A DNA stretch of 64,000 bases, from contig NZ_CP013920.1 in the NCBI RefSeq assembly GCF_001534665.1, positions 186,001 through 250,000 of the forward strand. The letters are read 5' to 3'. Shown piece after piece: positions 21,521 to 31,940 of this stretch. Both the position numbers and the translations under genes were made by a program. The stretch comes from Candidatus Arsenophonus lipoptenae (GTDB lineage: Bacteria > Pseudomonadota > Gammaproteobacteria > Enterobacterales > Enterobacteriaceae). The notes beneath the pieces were generated by a model, which was not told the origin of the DNA, made no database searches, and saw only the letters and a list, made by a program, of their open reading frames with translations. The first letter of the stretch is position 1. Every line of letters starts with the position of its first letter.

Positions 21521-22021
21521 CTATCCTAAAATTTCTTTAACTGATTTACCTCGTTTAGCTGCAATCATTTCTGGAGAATACATATTTTTTAAAGCCACCA
21601 TTGTTGCACGAACAACATTAATTGGATTAGTAGAACCATACGTTTTAGCTAATACATTATGTACACCAGCGACTTCTAATACAGCACGCATTGCACCACC
21701 TGCAATAATACCAGTACCTTCATGAGCAGGTTTCATAAATACATGAGAACCTGTATGTGCCCCTTTTATAGAATGATATAAAGTACCATTATTGATGGCT
21801 ACATGTTTCATATTACGCTTGGCTTTTTCCATTGCTTTTTGTATTGCATATGGAACTTCACGGGCTTTACCATAACCAAAACCTACAAAACCGTTACCAT
21901 TACCGACAACAGTTAGTGCAGTAAAACTGAAAACACGACCACCTTTAACAGTTTTAGCAACTCGATTTACCATAACTAACTTTTCTTGTAGTTCACTATT
22001 TTGCTTTTCTATGTGAACCAT
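21521..22021 (-). CDS. rpsE: 30S ribosomal protein S5
   Basis: Decoding-fidelity protein near the mRNA entry channel. It has 166 residues, the usual length with Met. The double-stranded RNA-binding domain contains [20 protein letters not shown], followed by [20 protein letters not shown] and the C-terminal domain beginning [20 protein letters not shown]. Eight bases separate it from rpmD. Confidence 0.99.
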   Translation of the reverse strand: MVHIEKQNSELQEKLVMVNRVAKTVKGGRVFSFTALTVVGNGNGFVGFGYGKAREVPYAIQKAMEKAKRNMKHVAINNGTLYHSIKGAHTGSHVFMKPAHEGTGIIAGGAMRAVLEVAGVHNVLAKTYGSTNPINVVRATMVALKNMYSPEMIAAKRGKSVKEILG

Positions 22022-22040
22022 TTTACACCCCTAATTTATT

Positions 22041-22394
22041 TCAGAATTGAAGTCCCGATTCACGAGCCGCATTAGCCAATGCTTGAACTCGACCATGATA
22101 TTTAAAACCAGAACGATCAAAAGCAACTTTTTTAATACCTTTCTTTAATGCACGCTCAGCAATTAATTTACCAATTACTGTAGCAGCTTCTTTATTACCT
22201 GTATATTTTATTTGCTTACTAACAAACTTTTCTATAGTAGAAGCCATCACTAATATATCAGATCCTTTTGATGGAATAATCTGTGCATAAATATGACGAG
22301 GAGTACGATGTACTACCAACCGTATTACATCAAGTTTATAGAATTTATAACGAATTTTAGTAGCACGACGTAACCGAGCTAATTTTTTATCCAT
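22041..22394 (-). CDS. rplR: 50S ribosomal protein L18
   Basis: 5S rRNA-binding protein of the central protuberance. It has 117 residues, the E. coli length. It begins [17 protein letters not shown] and ends with [26 protein letters not shown], both conserved. It lies between rplF and rpsE. Confidence 0.99.
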   Translation of the reverse strand: MDKKLARLRRATKIRYKFYKLDVIRLVVHRTPRHIYAQIIPSKGSDILVMASTIEKFVSKQIKYTGNKEAATVIGKLIAERALKKGIKKVAFDRSGFKYHGRVQALANAARESGLQF

Positions 22395-22417
22395 ATCATA
22401 TATTACCTTTTAATTTT

Positions 22418-22951
22418 TTATTTTTTCTTAGATTCTTTATTACGTACTACTTCATCTTCGTAACGAATACCCTTACCTTTATAAGGTTCCGGAACACGAT
22501 AAGAACGTAATTCTGCAGCAACTTGTCCAATAACTTGTTTATCTAAACCCTCTAATATAATTTCAGTTTGTGAAGGACATTTCGCAATAATGCCTTTTGG
22601 TAATTTGTAATTTATAATATGAGAAAAACCTAAAGATAAATTAATAACATCATCTTTAATAGTTGCACGATAACCAACACCAATTAACAAAAGTTTTTTA
22701 ATAAAACCTTTAGTTACACCAATAACCATTGAATTTAATAAAGAACGTGCTGTTCCTGCTTGTGCTCTTGAATTATAAAATTCTTTACGAGGTATAAAAA
22801 TCAGTTGATTATTAAAATACTTTATTTTAACAGCCTTACTAACTGTACGATTAAGAGTACCATTTTTACCTTTAATAATTATTTCCTGACCATTAAGTGT
22901 AACTTCTACATCATCAGGAATACTAACAGGTATTTTTGCTATACGAGACAT
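22418..22951 (-). CDS. rplF: 50S ribosomal protein L6
   Basis: Large-subunit protein near the GTPase-associated centre. The start is ATG at 22949-22951 ([12 protein letters not shown]), with GGAG upstream; the frame beginning at 22963 uses a TTG inside the ribosome binding site. Length is 177 residues, equal to E. coli. The two L6 repeats and the C-terminal [18 protein letters not shown] signature are present. Confidence 0.98.
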   Translation of the reverse strand: MSRIAKIPVSIPDDVEVTLNGQEIIIKGKNGTLNRTVSKAVKIKYFNNQLIFIPRKEFYNSRAQAGTARSLLNSMVIGVTKGFIKKLLLIGVGYRATIKDDVINLSLGFSHIINYKLPKGIIAKCPSQTEIILEGLDKQVIGQVAAELRSYRVPEPYKGKGIRYEDEVVRNKESKKK

Positions 22952-22966
22952 TCTTTTCTCCAAATT

Positions 22967-23359
22967 TTAAGCGACATAGCAAATAACCTCACCACCTAAA
23001 CCTATTTGTCTAGCCAAACGATCAGTCATAACACCTTTAGAAGTAGAAATGATAGCAATTCCTAAACCATCCATTACCATAGGTAACACATTACTTTTCT
23101 TATAAACACGCAAACTTGGACGACTTATACGCTCTATTATTTCTATTACAGCTTTCCCTCGAAAATACTTTAAAGTAATTTTTAATATTGGCTTAACATT
23201 ATCTTCAACTTCATAATTATTTATATATCCTGTATCTTTTAATACTGCAGCAATGGCTACTCTCAATTTAGAAGATGGTATAGTAACTAAAGACTTATTA
23301 GCCACTTGGCCATTACGAATACGTGTTAACATATCTGCTATAGGATCTTGCATGCTCAT
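22967..23359 (-). CDS. rpsH: 30S ribosomal protein S8
   Basis: Primary 16S rRNA-binding protein; in E. coli also the translational repressor of the spc operon. It has 130 residues, the E. coli length. It starts [18 protein letters not shown] and ends [22 protein letters not shown]. The conserved [12 protein letters not shown]-binding loop is present. rplF follows after 15 bases. Confidence 0.99.
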   Translation of the reverse strand: MSMQDPIADMLTRIRNGQVANKSLVTIPSSKLRVAIAAVLKDTGYINNYEVEDNVKPILKITLKYFRGKAVIEIIERISRPSLRVYKKSNVLPMVMDGLGIAIISTSKGVMTDRLARQIGLGGEVICYVA

Positions 23360-23387
23360 TTTAATTTCCTTATTTAATTACTAACAA

Positions 23388-23693
23388 TTACCAACTAGCC
23401 TTTTTAAGTCCTGGAATTTCACCACGCATAGCTGATTCACGTACTTTAATACGACTTAAACCAAATTTTCGCAAAAATCCATGTGAACGTCCAGTTTGTC
23501 GACAACGGTTACGCAGACGAGATGGACTGGAATCACGTGGTAATGTTTGTAACTTAAGAATAGCATTCCAACGATCTTCACTAAGTGAATTTACATTAGA
23601 AATAATGTCCTTTAATTCTTTTCTCTTTGCAAAAAATTTTTTAGACAATTGTTCACGTTTTATATTACGTACTTTTATTGATTGTTTAGCCAT
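23388..23693 (-). CDS. rpsN: 30S ribosomal protein S14
   Basis: Head protein, 101 residues, as in E. coli. It is the long zinc-free form: the C-terminal region reads [21 protein letters not shown], without the CxxC pairs of the short zinc form. It lies between rplE and rpsH. Confidence 0.99.
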   Translation of the reverse strand: MAKQSIKVRNIKREQLSKKFFAKRKELKDIISNVNSLSEDRWNAILKLQTLPRDSSPSRLRNRCRQTGRSHGFLRKFGLSRIKVRESAMRGEIPGLKKASW

Positions 23694-23707
23694 GCCTAAA
23701 TCCTATA

Positions 23708-24247
23708 TCACTTACAAAATGGAAAATTAAACGCCATTAATAATGCAAAACCTTCATTATCTGATATCGCGGTAGTAGTAATAGTAATATTTAACCCACG
23801 TATACTATCTACTTTATCATAATCTATTTCAGGAAAAATTATTTGTTCTCGTATACCAATATTGTAATTACCATAACCATCAAATGATTTAATTGGTAAT
23901 CCACGAAAATCACGAATACGTGGTATAGCAATAAAAATTAAACGCTCGAAAAACTCCCACATACGCTCACCACGTAGAGTCACTTTACATCCGATCGGAT
24001 ATCCCTGGCGTATTTTAAAACCAGCAATAGATTTACGCACTTTTGTAATAATTGGTTTCTGACCAGTTATTGCTGCTAAATCAGCAATTGCATTATCAAG
24101 CTGTTTTTTATCAAAAGTTGCTTTACCAACACCTATATTTAAAGTTATTTTTTTGATCTTAGGAACTTGCATGATAGATTTATAGTTAAACTTAATCATT
24201 AGTTTTTGAATTACATTTTTTTTATAGTAATCATGCAATTTTGACAT
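23708..24247 (-). CDS. rplE: 50S ribosomal protein L5
   Basis: 5S rRNA-binding protein that contacts P-site tRNA. I choose ATG at 24245-24247 ([10 protein letters not shown]), with GGAG seven bases upstream. This gives 179 residues, the E. coli length; the frame opening at 24313 adds 22 residues that overlap rplX. The motifs [32 protein letters not shown] and [13 protein letters not shown] are conserved. Confidence 0.98.
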   Translation of the reverse strand: MSKLHDYYKKNVIQKLMIKFNYKSIMQVPKIKKITLNIGVGKATFDKKQLDNAIADLAAITGQKPIITKVRKSIAGFKIRQGYPIGCKVTLRGERMWEFFERLIFIAIPRIRDFRGLPIKSFDGYGNYNIGIREQIIFPEIDYDKVDSIRGLNITITTTAISDNEGFALLMAFNFPFCK

Positions 24248-24263
24248 CTTTTTACTCCAAAAA

Positions 24264-24578
24264 TCACTTAATAATTTCATTATTAGATTTAAAGAATCTA
24301 AATTTCTTTCCATCTTTAATTTTAAAACCTACTCGATCAGATTTACCAGTTTTTACATTAAAAATAGCGACATTAGAAATATCAATAGTTGCTTCTTTTT
24401 TAATTATACCACCTAATTGTTTGATAGACGGAATAGGCTTTTGGTGTTTCTTAATTAAATTAATCCCTTCAACAAGCACTTTACTGGAAGAAAAGACCTG
24501 AATAACTTTTCCACGCTTACCTTTATCTTTTCCAACTAATACCATCACTTCATCACCACGACGTATTTTAGATGCCAT
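24264..24578 (-). CDS. rplX: 50S ribosomal protein L24
   Basis: Assembly-initiator protein with a KOW motif. It has 104 residues, the E. coli length. It begins [25 protein letters not shown] and continues [15 protein letters not shown], both typical. It is second in the spc operon, 16 bases before rplE. Confidence 0.99.
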   Translation of the reverse strand: MASKIRRGDEVMVLVGKDKGKRGKVIQVFSSSKVLVEGINLIKKHQKPIPSIKQLGGIIKKEATIDISNVAIFNVKTGKSDRVGFKIKDGKKFRFFKSNNEIIK

Positions 24579-24597
24579 TATAATGGACTCCTTTTAT

Positions 24598-24996
<399 letters not shown>

Positions 24997-25111
24997 TCAA
25001 AGACCAAATTTTAAATTAAATTTAAAACTTAATATAAGAATTTTTTATTTTAAAATTATATAATAATGCAAAGTTTTATAAACTTCATTAATAAATATTA
25101 ATACTATTAAT

Positions 25112-25179
25112 AAAATTTATATAATATAACAAAATTTATATAATATAAATGAATAAAAATAATATAAATGAATAAAAAA
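25112..25179. repeat. Two overlapping 19-bp tandem duplications in the S10-spc gap
   Basis: AAAATTTATATAATATAAC (25112-25130) is repeated at 25131-25149 with one change. AATATAAATGAATAAAAAT (25142-25160) is repeated at 25161-25179 with one change. Both lie between rplN and rpsQ, just downstream of the S10 terminator-like hairpin in the direction of transcription. Confidence 0.85.
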
Positions 25180-25206
25180 ACAAACGGCACTCTTAATTAA
25201 GAGCCG
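25171..25206 (-). terminator. Rho-independent terminator-like hairpin after rpsQ
   Basis: On the minus strand CGGCTCTTAATTAAGAGTGCCG (25185-25206, written here once as CGGC-TCTTAATTAAGA-GTGCCG) can fold into a G+C-capped stem. It is followed by TTTGTTTTTTT. It lies about 70 bases past the rpsQ stop, at the boundary between the S10 and spc operons. It is the clearest terminator in the window, so spc may rely on its own promoter in the 200 bases before rplN. Confidence 0.75.
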
Positions 25207-25237
25207 CTTTATAGCTTATAATAAAACAACTATTTAG

Positions 25238-25283
25238 TTATTTTAGAAAAACTTATGAAATTATTTTAGAAAAACTTATGAAA
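25238..25283. repeat. Perfect 23-bp tandem duplication spanning the rpsQ stop codon
   Basis: The 23-base unit starting TTATTTTAGAAAAACTTATG occurs at 25238-25260 and again, without change, at 25261-25283. The right copy contains the rpsQ stop (25276-25278) and the codons before it. The left copy is non-coding. Confidence 0.95.
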
Positions 25284-25530
25284 TAGCCTTTTCCATAACA
25301 CGAACAAGTATCCATGATTTTGTTTTAGCTATTGGTGCACATTCGCGAATTTCTACAATATCACCGATACCACATTCATTTTTTTCATCATGTACATGTA
25401 ATTTTGTTCTACGACGGATGAACTTACCATATAAAGGATGTTTTACCATACGGTTAATAACCACAACGACAGACTTATCCATCTTATCGCTAGTTACAAC
25501 ACCTTGTAAAGTATTAATTTTATCTTTCAT
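25276..25530 (-). CDS. rpsQ: 30S ribosomal protein S17
   Basis: Primary 16S rRNA-binding protein, last gene of the S10 operon. It has 84 residues, the E. coli length. Signature segments are [38 protein letters not shown] and [18 protein letters not shown]. Its start ATG lies inside the 3' end of rpmC (11-base overlap). The 3' end is tandemly duplicated downstream. Confidence 0.99.
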   Translation of the reverse strand: MKDKINTLQGVVTSDKMDKSVVVVINRMVKHPLYGKFIRRRTKLHVHDEKNECGIGDIVEIRECAPIAKTKSWILVRVMEKAIS

Positions 25531-25726
25531 TCATCATACCTTTACTTTTTTCAGTCAATAAAGTTTTTACACGTGCGATATCACGACGTACTTGTTTTAA
25601 CAAATGAGTTTGTTTTAATTGTTTACTTTTAGACTGAATATTTAAATTAAATTGTTCACGTAGCAGATTAAATAATTCAGTATTTAACTCTTCTATACTT
25701 TTTTTGCTAAGATTTTTTATCTTCAT
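25520..25726 (-). CDS. rpmC: 50S ribosomal protein L29
   Basis: Protein at the polypeptide exit tunnel, where it helps anchor SRP and trigger factor. It has 68 residues, against 63 in E. coli. The core [20 protein letters not shown] and [20 protein letters not shown] is typical. The C terminus is extended by about five residues (ending GMMNER) and runs 11 bases into rpsQ, so the ancestral stop has been lost. Confidence 0.98.
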   Translation of the reverse strand: MKIKNLSKKSIEELNTELFNLLREQFNLNIQSKSKQLKQTHLLKQVRRDIARVKTLLTEKSKGMMNER

Positions 25727-25729
25727 TCA

Positions 25730-26140
25730 CTATATTACCGTTTTATTTACAAAAATAGTTTTTAATGGCAATTTATCTGACGCTAACTTGAATGCTTCAC
25801 GAGCTAGATCTTCTACAACACCACTTATTTCATAAAGCACTTTACCAGGTTGAATTAAGGCTACCCAATACTCTACATTGCCTTTACCTTTACCCATACG
25901 TACTTCAAGTGGTTTCTTAGTGATAGGTTTATCTGGAAAAACCCTTATCCAAATTTTACCTTGACGTTTAACTGCACGTGTCATGGCACGTCTTGCTGCC
26001 TCAATTTGACGAGAAGTCAACCGTCCACGATCTATTGATTTTAAACCAAATGTTCCAAAATTAATATTCATTCCAATAGCCAAACCACGATTACGTCCTT
26101 TTTGCATTTTACGAAATTTAGTACGCTTTGGCTGTAACAT
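25730..26140 (-). CDS. rplP: 50S ribosomal protein L16
   Basis: Protein near the A site of the peptidyl-transferase centre. It has 136 residues, the E. coli length. It begins [19 protein letters not shown] and contains the conserved [24 protein letters not shown]. Its ATG shares one base with the rpsC stop (TAATG), so the two are translationally coupled. Confidence 0.99.
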   Translation of the reverse strand: MLQPKRTKFRKMQKGRNRGLAIGMNINFGTFGLKSIDRGRLTSRQIEAARRAMTRAVKRQGKIWIRVFPDKPITKKPLEVRMGKGKGNVEYWVALIQPGKVLYEISGVVEDLAREAFKLASDKLPLKTIFVNKTVI

Positions 26141-26853
26141 TAGCGGTTCTCCTTATGTCCCTTACGTTGCTGTTTTTTATATTGAATTATTGAATTATCT
26201 AATAATTTATCAACAGCAATTATACCACCAAGTATTTCACCTTTAAAAATCCATACCTTAACACCAATCACACCATAGGTAGTATGAGCTGCTGAAATAT
26301 TATAATCAATATCAGCTCTTAAAGTATGCAATGGCACTCTACCTTCACGATACCACTCAGTACGTGCAATTTCAGCACCACCTAAACGACCGCTAACTTC
26401 TACTTTTATACCTTTTGCTCCTAAACGCATAGCATTTTGTACGGCTCGTTTCATAGCTCTACGAAACATAACACGTCGTTCAAGTTGTGCGGCGATACCA
26501 TCAGCAACTAATTGAGCATCAAGTTCAGGTTTACGAATCTCAACTATATTAATTTGTGCAGGAACACCAGAAATATCTGTTACCATTTTACGCAATTGCT
26601 CAACATCTTCACCTTTTTTACCAATAACTATACCAGGACGGGCGGTATGAATAGTTACACGAATGCTTTTTGCAGGACGCTCAATAACTATACGTGCTAT
26701 AGATGCTTTTCCTAATTTTCTATTTAAATACTGACGAACTTTAAAATCACTATATAAATTATCAGCGAATTCTTGCGTATTCGCATACCAAGTAGAATTC
26801 CAATTTTTTATAATACCTAGGCGAATACCATTAGGATGTACTTTTTGACCCAT
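26140..26853 (-). CDS. rpsC: 30S ribosomal protein S3
   Basis: Head protein at the mRNA entry site with helicase activity. I choose ATG at 26851-26853 ([16 protein letters not shown]), giving 237 residues, against 233 in E. coli. The 21-residue extension in the longer frame overlaps rplV and is not conserved. The KH domain holds [16 protein letters not shown]. The C-terminal domain includes [21 protein letters not shown] and [11 protein letters not shown]. Confidence 0.98.
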   Translation of the reverse strand: MGQKVHPNGIRLGIIKNWNSTWYANTQEFADNLYSDFKVRQYLNRKLGKASIARIVIERPAKSIRVTIHTARPGIVIGKKGEDVEQLRKMVTDISGVPAQINIVEIRKPELDAQLVADGIAAQLERRVMFRRAMKRAVQNAMRLGAKGIKVEVSGRLGGAEIARTEWYREGRVPLHTLRADIDYNISAAHTTYGVIGVKVWIFKGEILGGIIAVDKLLDNSIIQYKKQQRKGHKENR

Positions 26854-26870
26854 TACCAATCTCCAAAATA

Positions 26871-27203
26871 TCAGATATCTGATACAATCACAGTAATATG
26901 ACTGGTGCGCTTGCAAATACGATCAGCACGACCTTTAGCACGAGGCATAATGCGTTTCATAGTTGGTCCTTCATTAACATAAATTTTTTTTACTATTAAT
27001 TCATCCATATCAATACCATTATTATGTTCAGCATTAGCTACAGCAGATTCAAGTACTTTCTTAACTAAAAAAGCAGCTTTTTTGTTAGAAAAACTTAAAA
27101 TTTTTAAAGCTTGTGACACTTTCTTACCACGAATCAAATTAATTACTAAACGAATCTTTTGAGCAGAAGAACGAGCACGTTTATGTATAGCTATAGTTTC
27201 CAT
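26871..27203 (-). CDS. rplV: 50S ribosomal protein L22
   Basis: Protein whose extended beta-hairpin lines the exit tunnel. It has 110 residues, the E. coli length. It starts [20 protein letters not shown]; the tunnel hairpin is [18 protein letters not shown] near residue 85. It lies between rpsS and rpsC. Confidence 0.99.
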   Translation of the reverse strand: METIAIHKRARSSAQKIRLVINLIRGKKVSQALKILSFSNKKAAFLVKKVLESAVANAEHNNGIDMDELIVKKIYVNEGPTMKRIMPRAKGRADRICKRTSHITVIVSDI

Positions 27204-27223
27204 CTATCTTCCTCTATCCAACC

Positions 27224-27502
27224 TTAACGTTTCTTAATTTTTTTATCTGCAGTATGACCACGATAAGTTCTAGTTGGAGCAAATTCACCTAACTTATGAC
27301 CAACCATTTCATCCGTAATATAAATTGGAATATGATGTCGACCATTATGGATAGCAATAGTTAGACCAATCATATTAGGAAATATAGTTGAGCGACGTGA
27401 CCAAGTCTTTAAAGGCTTTTTATCTCCAGTTTCTACCGCTCTTTCTACTTTTTTTAATAAATGCAGGTCAATAAATGGACCTTTTTTAAGAGAACGTGGC
27501 AT
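27224..27502 (-). CDS. rpsS: 30S ribosomal protein S19
   Basis: Head protein that pairs with S13 at the intersubunit bridge. It has 92 residues, the E. coli length. The motifs [42 protein letters not shown] and [18 protein letters not shown] are all present. Confidence 0.99.
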   Translation of the reverse strand: MPRSLKKGPFIDLHLLKKVERAVETGDKKPLKTWSRRSTIFPNMIGLTIAIHNGRHHIPIYITDEMVGHKLGEFAPTRTYRGHTADKKIKKR

Positions 27503-27521
27503 GTGATTAGATCCTGTTTAT

Positions 27522-28346
27522 TTATTTTTTAGAACGATGATGTATGATATATTTATCAGTACGCTTATTTCTACGAGTCTTTTTACCCTTGGTTTGAATA
27601 CCCCAAGGTGTTACTGGGTGTTTACCAAAATTACGACCTTCACCACCACCATGTGGGTGGTCTACTGGATTCATTGCCGTACCCCGAACTGTTGGACGGA
27701 TTCCTCTCCATCGACTAGCACCAGCTTTACCTAAAACACGTAACATATGTTCAGAATTACCAACTTCACCTAATGTTGCTCGACAATTAGAAAAAATTTT
27801 ACGCATTTCCCCAGAACGTAATCTGATGGTTACATAACTACTATCACGCGCAACAACTTGTACATAACTACCAGCTGAACGAGCTAACTGACCTCCTTTA
27901 CCCGGTTTAAGTTCAACATTATGAACTATCGAGCCTACAGGAATATTACGCATAGGTAAGGCATTACCTATTTTAATTGGAGCACCTAAACCGGATTGAA
28001 TTTGATCTCCTAATTGTAAATTTTTAGGTGCTAAAATATACCTTCTTTCTCCATCCTTATATAGAACTAATGCAATATTAGCAGATCTATTAGGATCATA
28101 TTCCAGACGTTCAACAATAGCAAAAATACTATCTTTATTACGCTTAAAATCTATCATACGATAATGTTGTTTATGTCCACCACCGATATGACGAGTAGTA
28201 ATACGGCCATTATTGTTACGTCCTCCAGTTTTATGACTTTTTTCTATTAATAAACTATATGCTTGTCCCTTATGTAATTCATGGTTTACCACCTTGACTA
28301 CATGTCTTCTGCCAGGAGAAGTTGCTTTACATTTAACAACTACCAT
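27522..28346 (-). CDS. rplB: 50S ribosomal protein L2
   Basis: Large-subunit protein needed for peptidyl-transferase activity and subunit joining. It has 274 residues, against 273 in E. coli. The N-terminal [12 protein letters not shown] equivalent reads [14 protein letters not shown]. The functionally key loop [15 protein letters not shown], with its conserved His, is intact near residue 225. It ends in the basic [17 protein letters not shown]. Confidence 0.99.
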   Translation of the reverse strand: MVVVKCKATSPGRRHVVKVVNHELHKGQAYSLLIEKSHKTGGRNNNGRITTRHIGGGHKQHYRMIDFKRNKDSIFAIVERLEYDPNRSANIALVLYKDGERRYILAPKNLQLGDQIQSGLGAPIKIGNALPMRNIPVGSIVHNVELKPGKGGQLARSAGSYVQVVARDSSYVTIRLRSGEMRKIFSNCRATLGEVGNSEHMLRVLGKAGASRWRGIRPTVRGTAMNPVDHPHGGGEGRNFGKHPVTPWGIQTKGKKTRRNKRTDKYIIHHRSKK

Positions 28347-28359
28347 TGTTTTTGATTCC

Positions 28360-28668
28360 TCAGACCGACTCTGAATTACCGATGAAGTCTAAACTATATC
28401 CTTCTTTTAAAGTTATGTAAGCTTTTTTCCAATCACCACGACGGCCAATTCTATTGGCATGGCGTTTCTTTTTGCCTTTTACTATTAAAGTATTAATAAA
28501 TTTAATTTTAACTTCGAATAAAAAATTTATAGCATTTTTAATCTCCAGCTTAGTTGCATTTTTAGCAACTTTAAGCACTATAGTATTATTTTTTTTCATA
28601 ATAATAGAAGCTTTTTCAGATACATAAGGAGAATATAATATTTTCAATAGACGTTTATTATACATCAT
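28360..28668 (-). CDS. rplW: 50S ribosomal protein L23
   Basis: Exit-tunnel protein that docks trigger factor and SRP. It has 102 residues, against 100 in E. coli. It contains [22 protein letters not shown] and [18 protein letters not shown]. The first ATG overlaps the rplD stop as ATGA, as in E. coli, so I keep it; a second ATG follows directly. Confidence 0.98.
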   Translation of the reverse strand: MMYNKRLLKILYSPYVSEKASIIMKKNNTIVLKVAKNATKLEIKNAINFLFEVKIKFINTLIVKGKKKRHANRIGRRGDWKKAYITLKEGYSLDFIGNSESV

Positions 28669-29270
28669 GTTAAAGTATCCTCAATTTTTTTTATAGCATC
28701 GATAGTAAAAATCACTTTATCATAAGTAATCAAATTTATTGGATTCACATTTACTATACTACTCACTTTAACTTGATATAAATTACGAGATGCCAAACTT
28801 AAAATTTTATCAACTTCTTGAGTAATAATTAATACGCTATCTAAAAACATTTCTTTTATTTTTTTTAATAATAGTTGAGTTTTTGGTTCTTCTAAAACAA
28901 AATATTTAACAATAATTAAACGATCCTGACGAACTAATTCAGATAAAATACTTTTTAAAGCACCGCGATACATTTTTTTATTTACTTTTTGACTATGATT
29001 CTGATTTTTAGCTGCAAAAGTAATTCCTCCTGATCGCCAAATTGGACTCTTAAATGAACCAGCACGAGCTCTACCCGTGCCTTTTTGACGCCATGGTTTT
29101 TTATTAGATCCTGTAACTTCAGCCCTACTTTTTTGAGCACGAGTACCTTGACGATTACCAGCTGAATATGCAACAACTACTTGATGGACGAGATCTTTCT
29201 TAAAAACACTACCAAAAATATCTTCCGAAACAGTCAATTTCATTTGAGTATCTTGAATTATTAATTCCAT
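28665..29270 (-). CDS. rplD: 50S ribosomal protein L4
   Basis: Exit-tunnel protein; in E. coli also the transcriptional and translational repressor of the S10 operon. It has 201 residues, the E. coli length. The tunnel loop is [21 protein letters not shown] followed by [22 protein letters not shown] (residues about 40-75). Whether autoregulation persists is doubtful, because no clear L4-binding leader is visible upstream of rpsJ. Confidence 0.99.
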   Translation of the reverse strand: MELIIQDTQMKLTVSEDIFGSVFKKDLVHQVVVAYSAGNRQGTRAQKSRAEVTGSNKKPWRQKGTGRARAGSFKSPIWRSGGITFAAKNQNHSQKVNKKMYRGALKSILSELVRQDRLIIVKYFVLEEPKTQLLLKKIKEMFLDSVLIITQEVDKILSLASRNLYQVKVSSIVNVNPINLITYDKVIFTIDAIKKIEDTLT

Positions 29271-29276
29271 TTTTCT

Positions 29277-29927
29277 TTAACCTCCTTGTTGTCTGTATGA
29301 TGCTTTAATAGCAGGTTTTATAATTAAAGTACTACCAGGCATTCCAGGAACAGCACCTTTAACTAATAATAAATCACGCTTAATATCAACTTTTACGACA
29401 TCCAAACTCTGAATAGTTACACGTTCATTACCTAATTGACCAGCCATCTTTTTACCCTTAAACACCTTACCTGGAGTTTGATTTTGACCGATAGAACCGG
29501 GCACACGATGTGATAACGAATTACCATGAGTAGCATCCTGACTACTAAAATTCCATCGTTTAATTGTACCAGCAAACCCTTTACCCTTTGAAATGCCAGT
29601 AATATCTACTTTCTTAGTATTAGCAAAAAGATCAACATTAATAATTTGGCCTACAATAAATTTCTCATTCCTACTAAAACGAAATTCTCGCAAAATATAA
29701 CCAACTTCAACACCAGCTTTAGAAAAATGACCAGCTTCTGGTTTTTTTATACGATTTATTTTTTTATTACCAGTAGTCACTTGAATTGCATTATAACCAT
29801 CTATATTTAAACTTTTTACCTGAGTTACTCGATTATTTTTAATTTCAATAACAGTTATAGGAATTGCAATACCTTCATCCGTAAAAAGACTAGTCATTCC
29901 TATTTTTTTTCCTAATAATCCAATCAT
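29277..29927 (-). CDS. rplC: 50S ribosomal protein L3
   Basis: Assembly-initiating protein reaching the peptidyl-transferase centre. It has 216 residues, against 209 in E. coli. The central finger [20 protein letters not shown] and [21 protein letters not shown] are typical. The last seven residues (SYRQQGG) go beyond the usual end and look like stop-codon loss. Confidence 0.99.
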   Translation of the reverse strand: MIGLLGKKIGMTSLFTDEGIAIPITVIEIKNNRVTQVKSLNIDGYNAIQVTTGNKKINRIKKPEAGHFSKAGVEVGYILREFRFSRNEKFIVGQIINVDLFANTKKVDITGISKGKGFAGTIKRWNFSSQDATHGNSLSHRVPGSIGQNQTPGKVFKGKKMAGQLGNERVTIQSLDVVKVDIKRDLLLVKGAVPGMPGSTLIIKPAIKASYRQQGG

Positions 29928-29958
29928 TATTGCAACCTCATTAATTAAAAATATTTAA

Positions 29959-31175
<1,217 letters not shown>

Positions 31176-31793
31176 ATGTCAAATAATTACAATTATCAAC
31201 GCACAAGATTTATAAAAAGCATATCTCATCTTAAATATTTACCGACTTATGGTATAGAAATTGCTTTTATTGGTAGTTCTAATACTGGTAAATCTAGTAT
31301 ATTAAATACAATTACACAACAAAAAAATCTAGCAAAAACTAGTAAAACAGCTGGTAGAACACGATTTATAAATATATTTGAAATAAAAGATGGAATCAGA
31401 TTAGTGGATTTACCTGGTTATGGTTATGCAAAAGTGCCAAAATTTATTCAGCATAAATGGCAAAATATAGTTAATGAATATTTACAAACAAGAACATGTT
31501 TAAAAGGTTTAATAATCTCAATGGATATTCGTCATCCATTAAAAGATATGGATATAAAAATAATAAAATGGGCTATAACAATGCATATACCAATACTTAT
31601 ATTACTGACTAAAGCTGACAAGCTAACATATAACAAACAAAAAAATCAAGCTATAGTAGTAAGCAATAAATTAAAACTTATAGATAATGTAACTAATGAT
31701 GTACAAGTAGTAAATTTCTCTTCATTAAAAAGAATAGGTGTAGATAAACTACAATTTAAATTAGATGAATGGTTTAAAATACATAATATATAA
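31176..31793 (+). CDS. engB: Ribosome biogenesis GTPase EngB/YihA
   Basis: GTPase needed for large-subunit assembly and division. It has 205 residues, against about 210. G1 is GSSNTGKSS near residue 33, the switch I Thr lies in TAGRTRFIN, G3 is DLPGYGYAKVP near residue 79, G4 is TKAD near residue 143 and G5 is SSLKRIGVDKL. The first G1 position reads GSSN instead of GRSN. It is convergent with polA, as in E. coli, but the Spot 42 RNA usually found between them is not visible in the 147-base gap. Confidence 0.97.
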   Translation: MSNNYNYQRTRFIKSISHLKYLPTYGIEIAFIGSSNTGKSSILNTITQQKNLAKTSKTAGRTRFINIFEIKDGIRLVDLPGYGYAKVPKFIQHKWQNIVNEYLQTRTCLKGLIISMDIRHPLKDMDIKIIKWAITMHIPILILLTKADKLTYNKQKNQAIVVSNKLKLIDNVTNDVQVVNFSSLKRIGVDKLQFKLDEWFKIHNI

Positions 31794-31940
31794 TAAATAT
31801 TATTAAAATAATTAGTAAACAAATATTTGCATTTTGTTATCAAATATGAATTTATTTATAAAATATAAATACCTTACTTTATTTGATAAATTGAAATTCA
31901 TTCTTTATTAAATTTTATCTTTTTAAAATATTTTAATTAT

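Noticed and set aside
31794-31940. Spot 42 RNA (spf) between polA and engB
   Set aside because: No sequence like Spot 42, and no G+C-rich terminator hairpin, is found in the 147-base gap.
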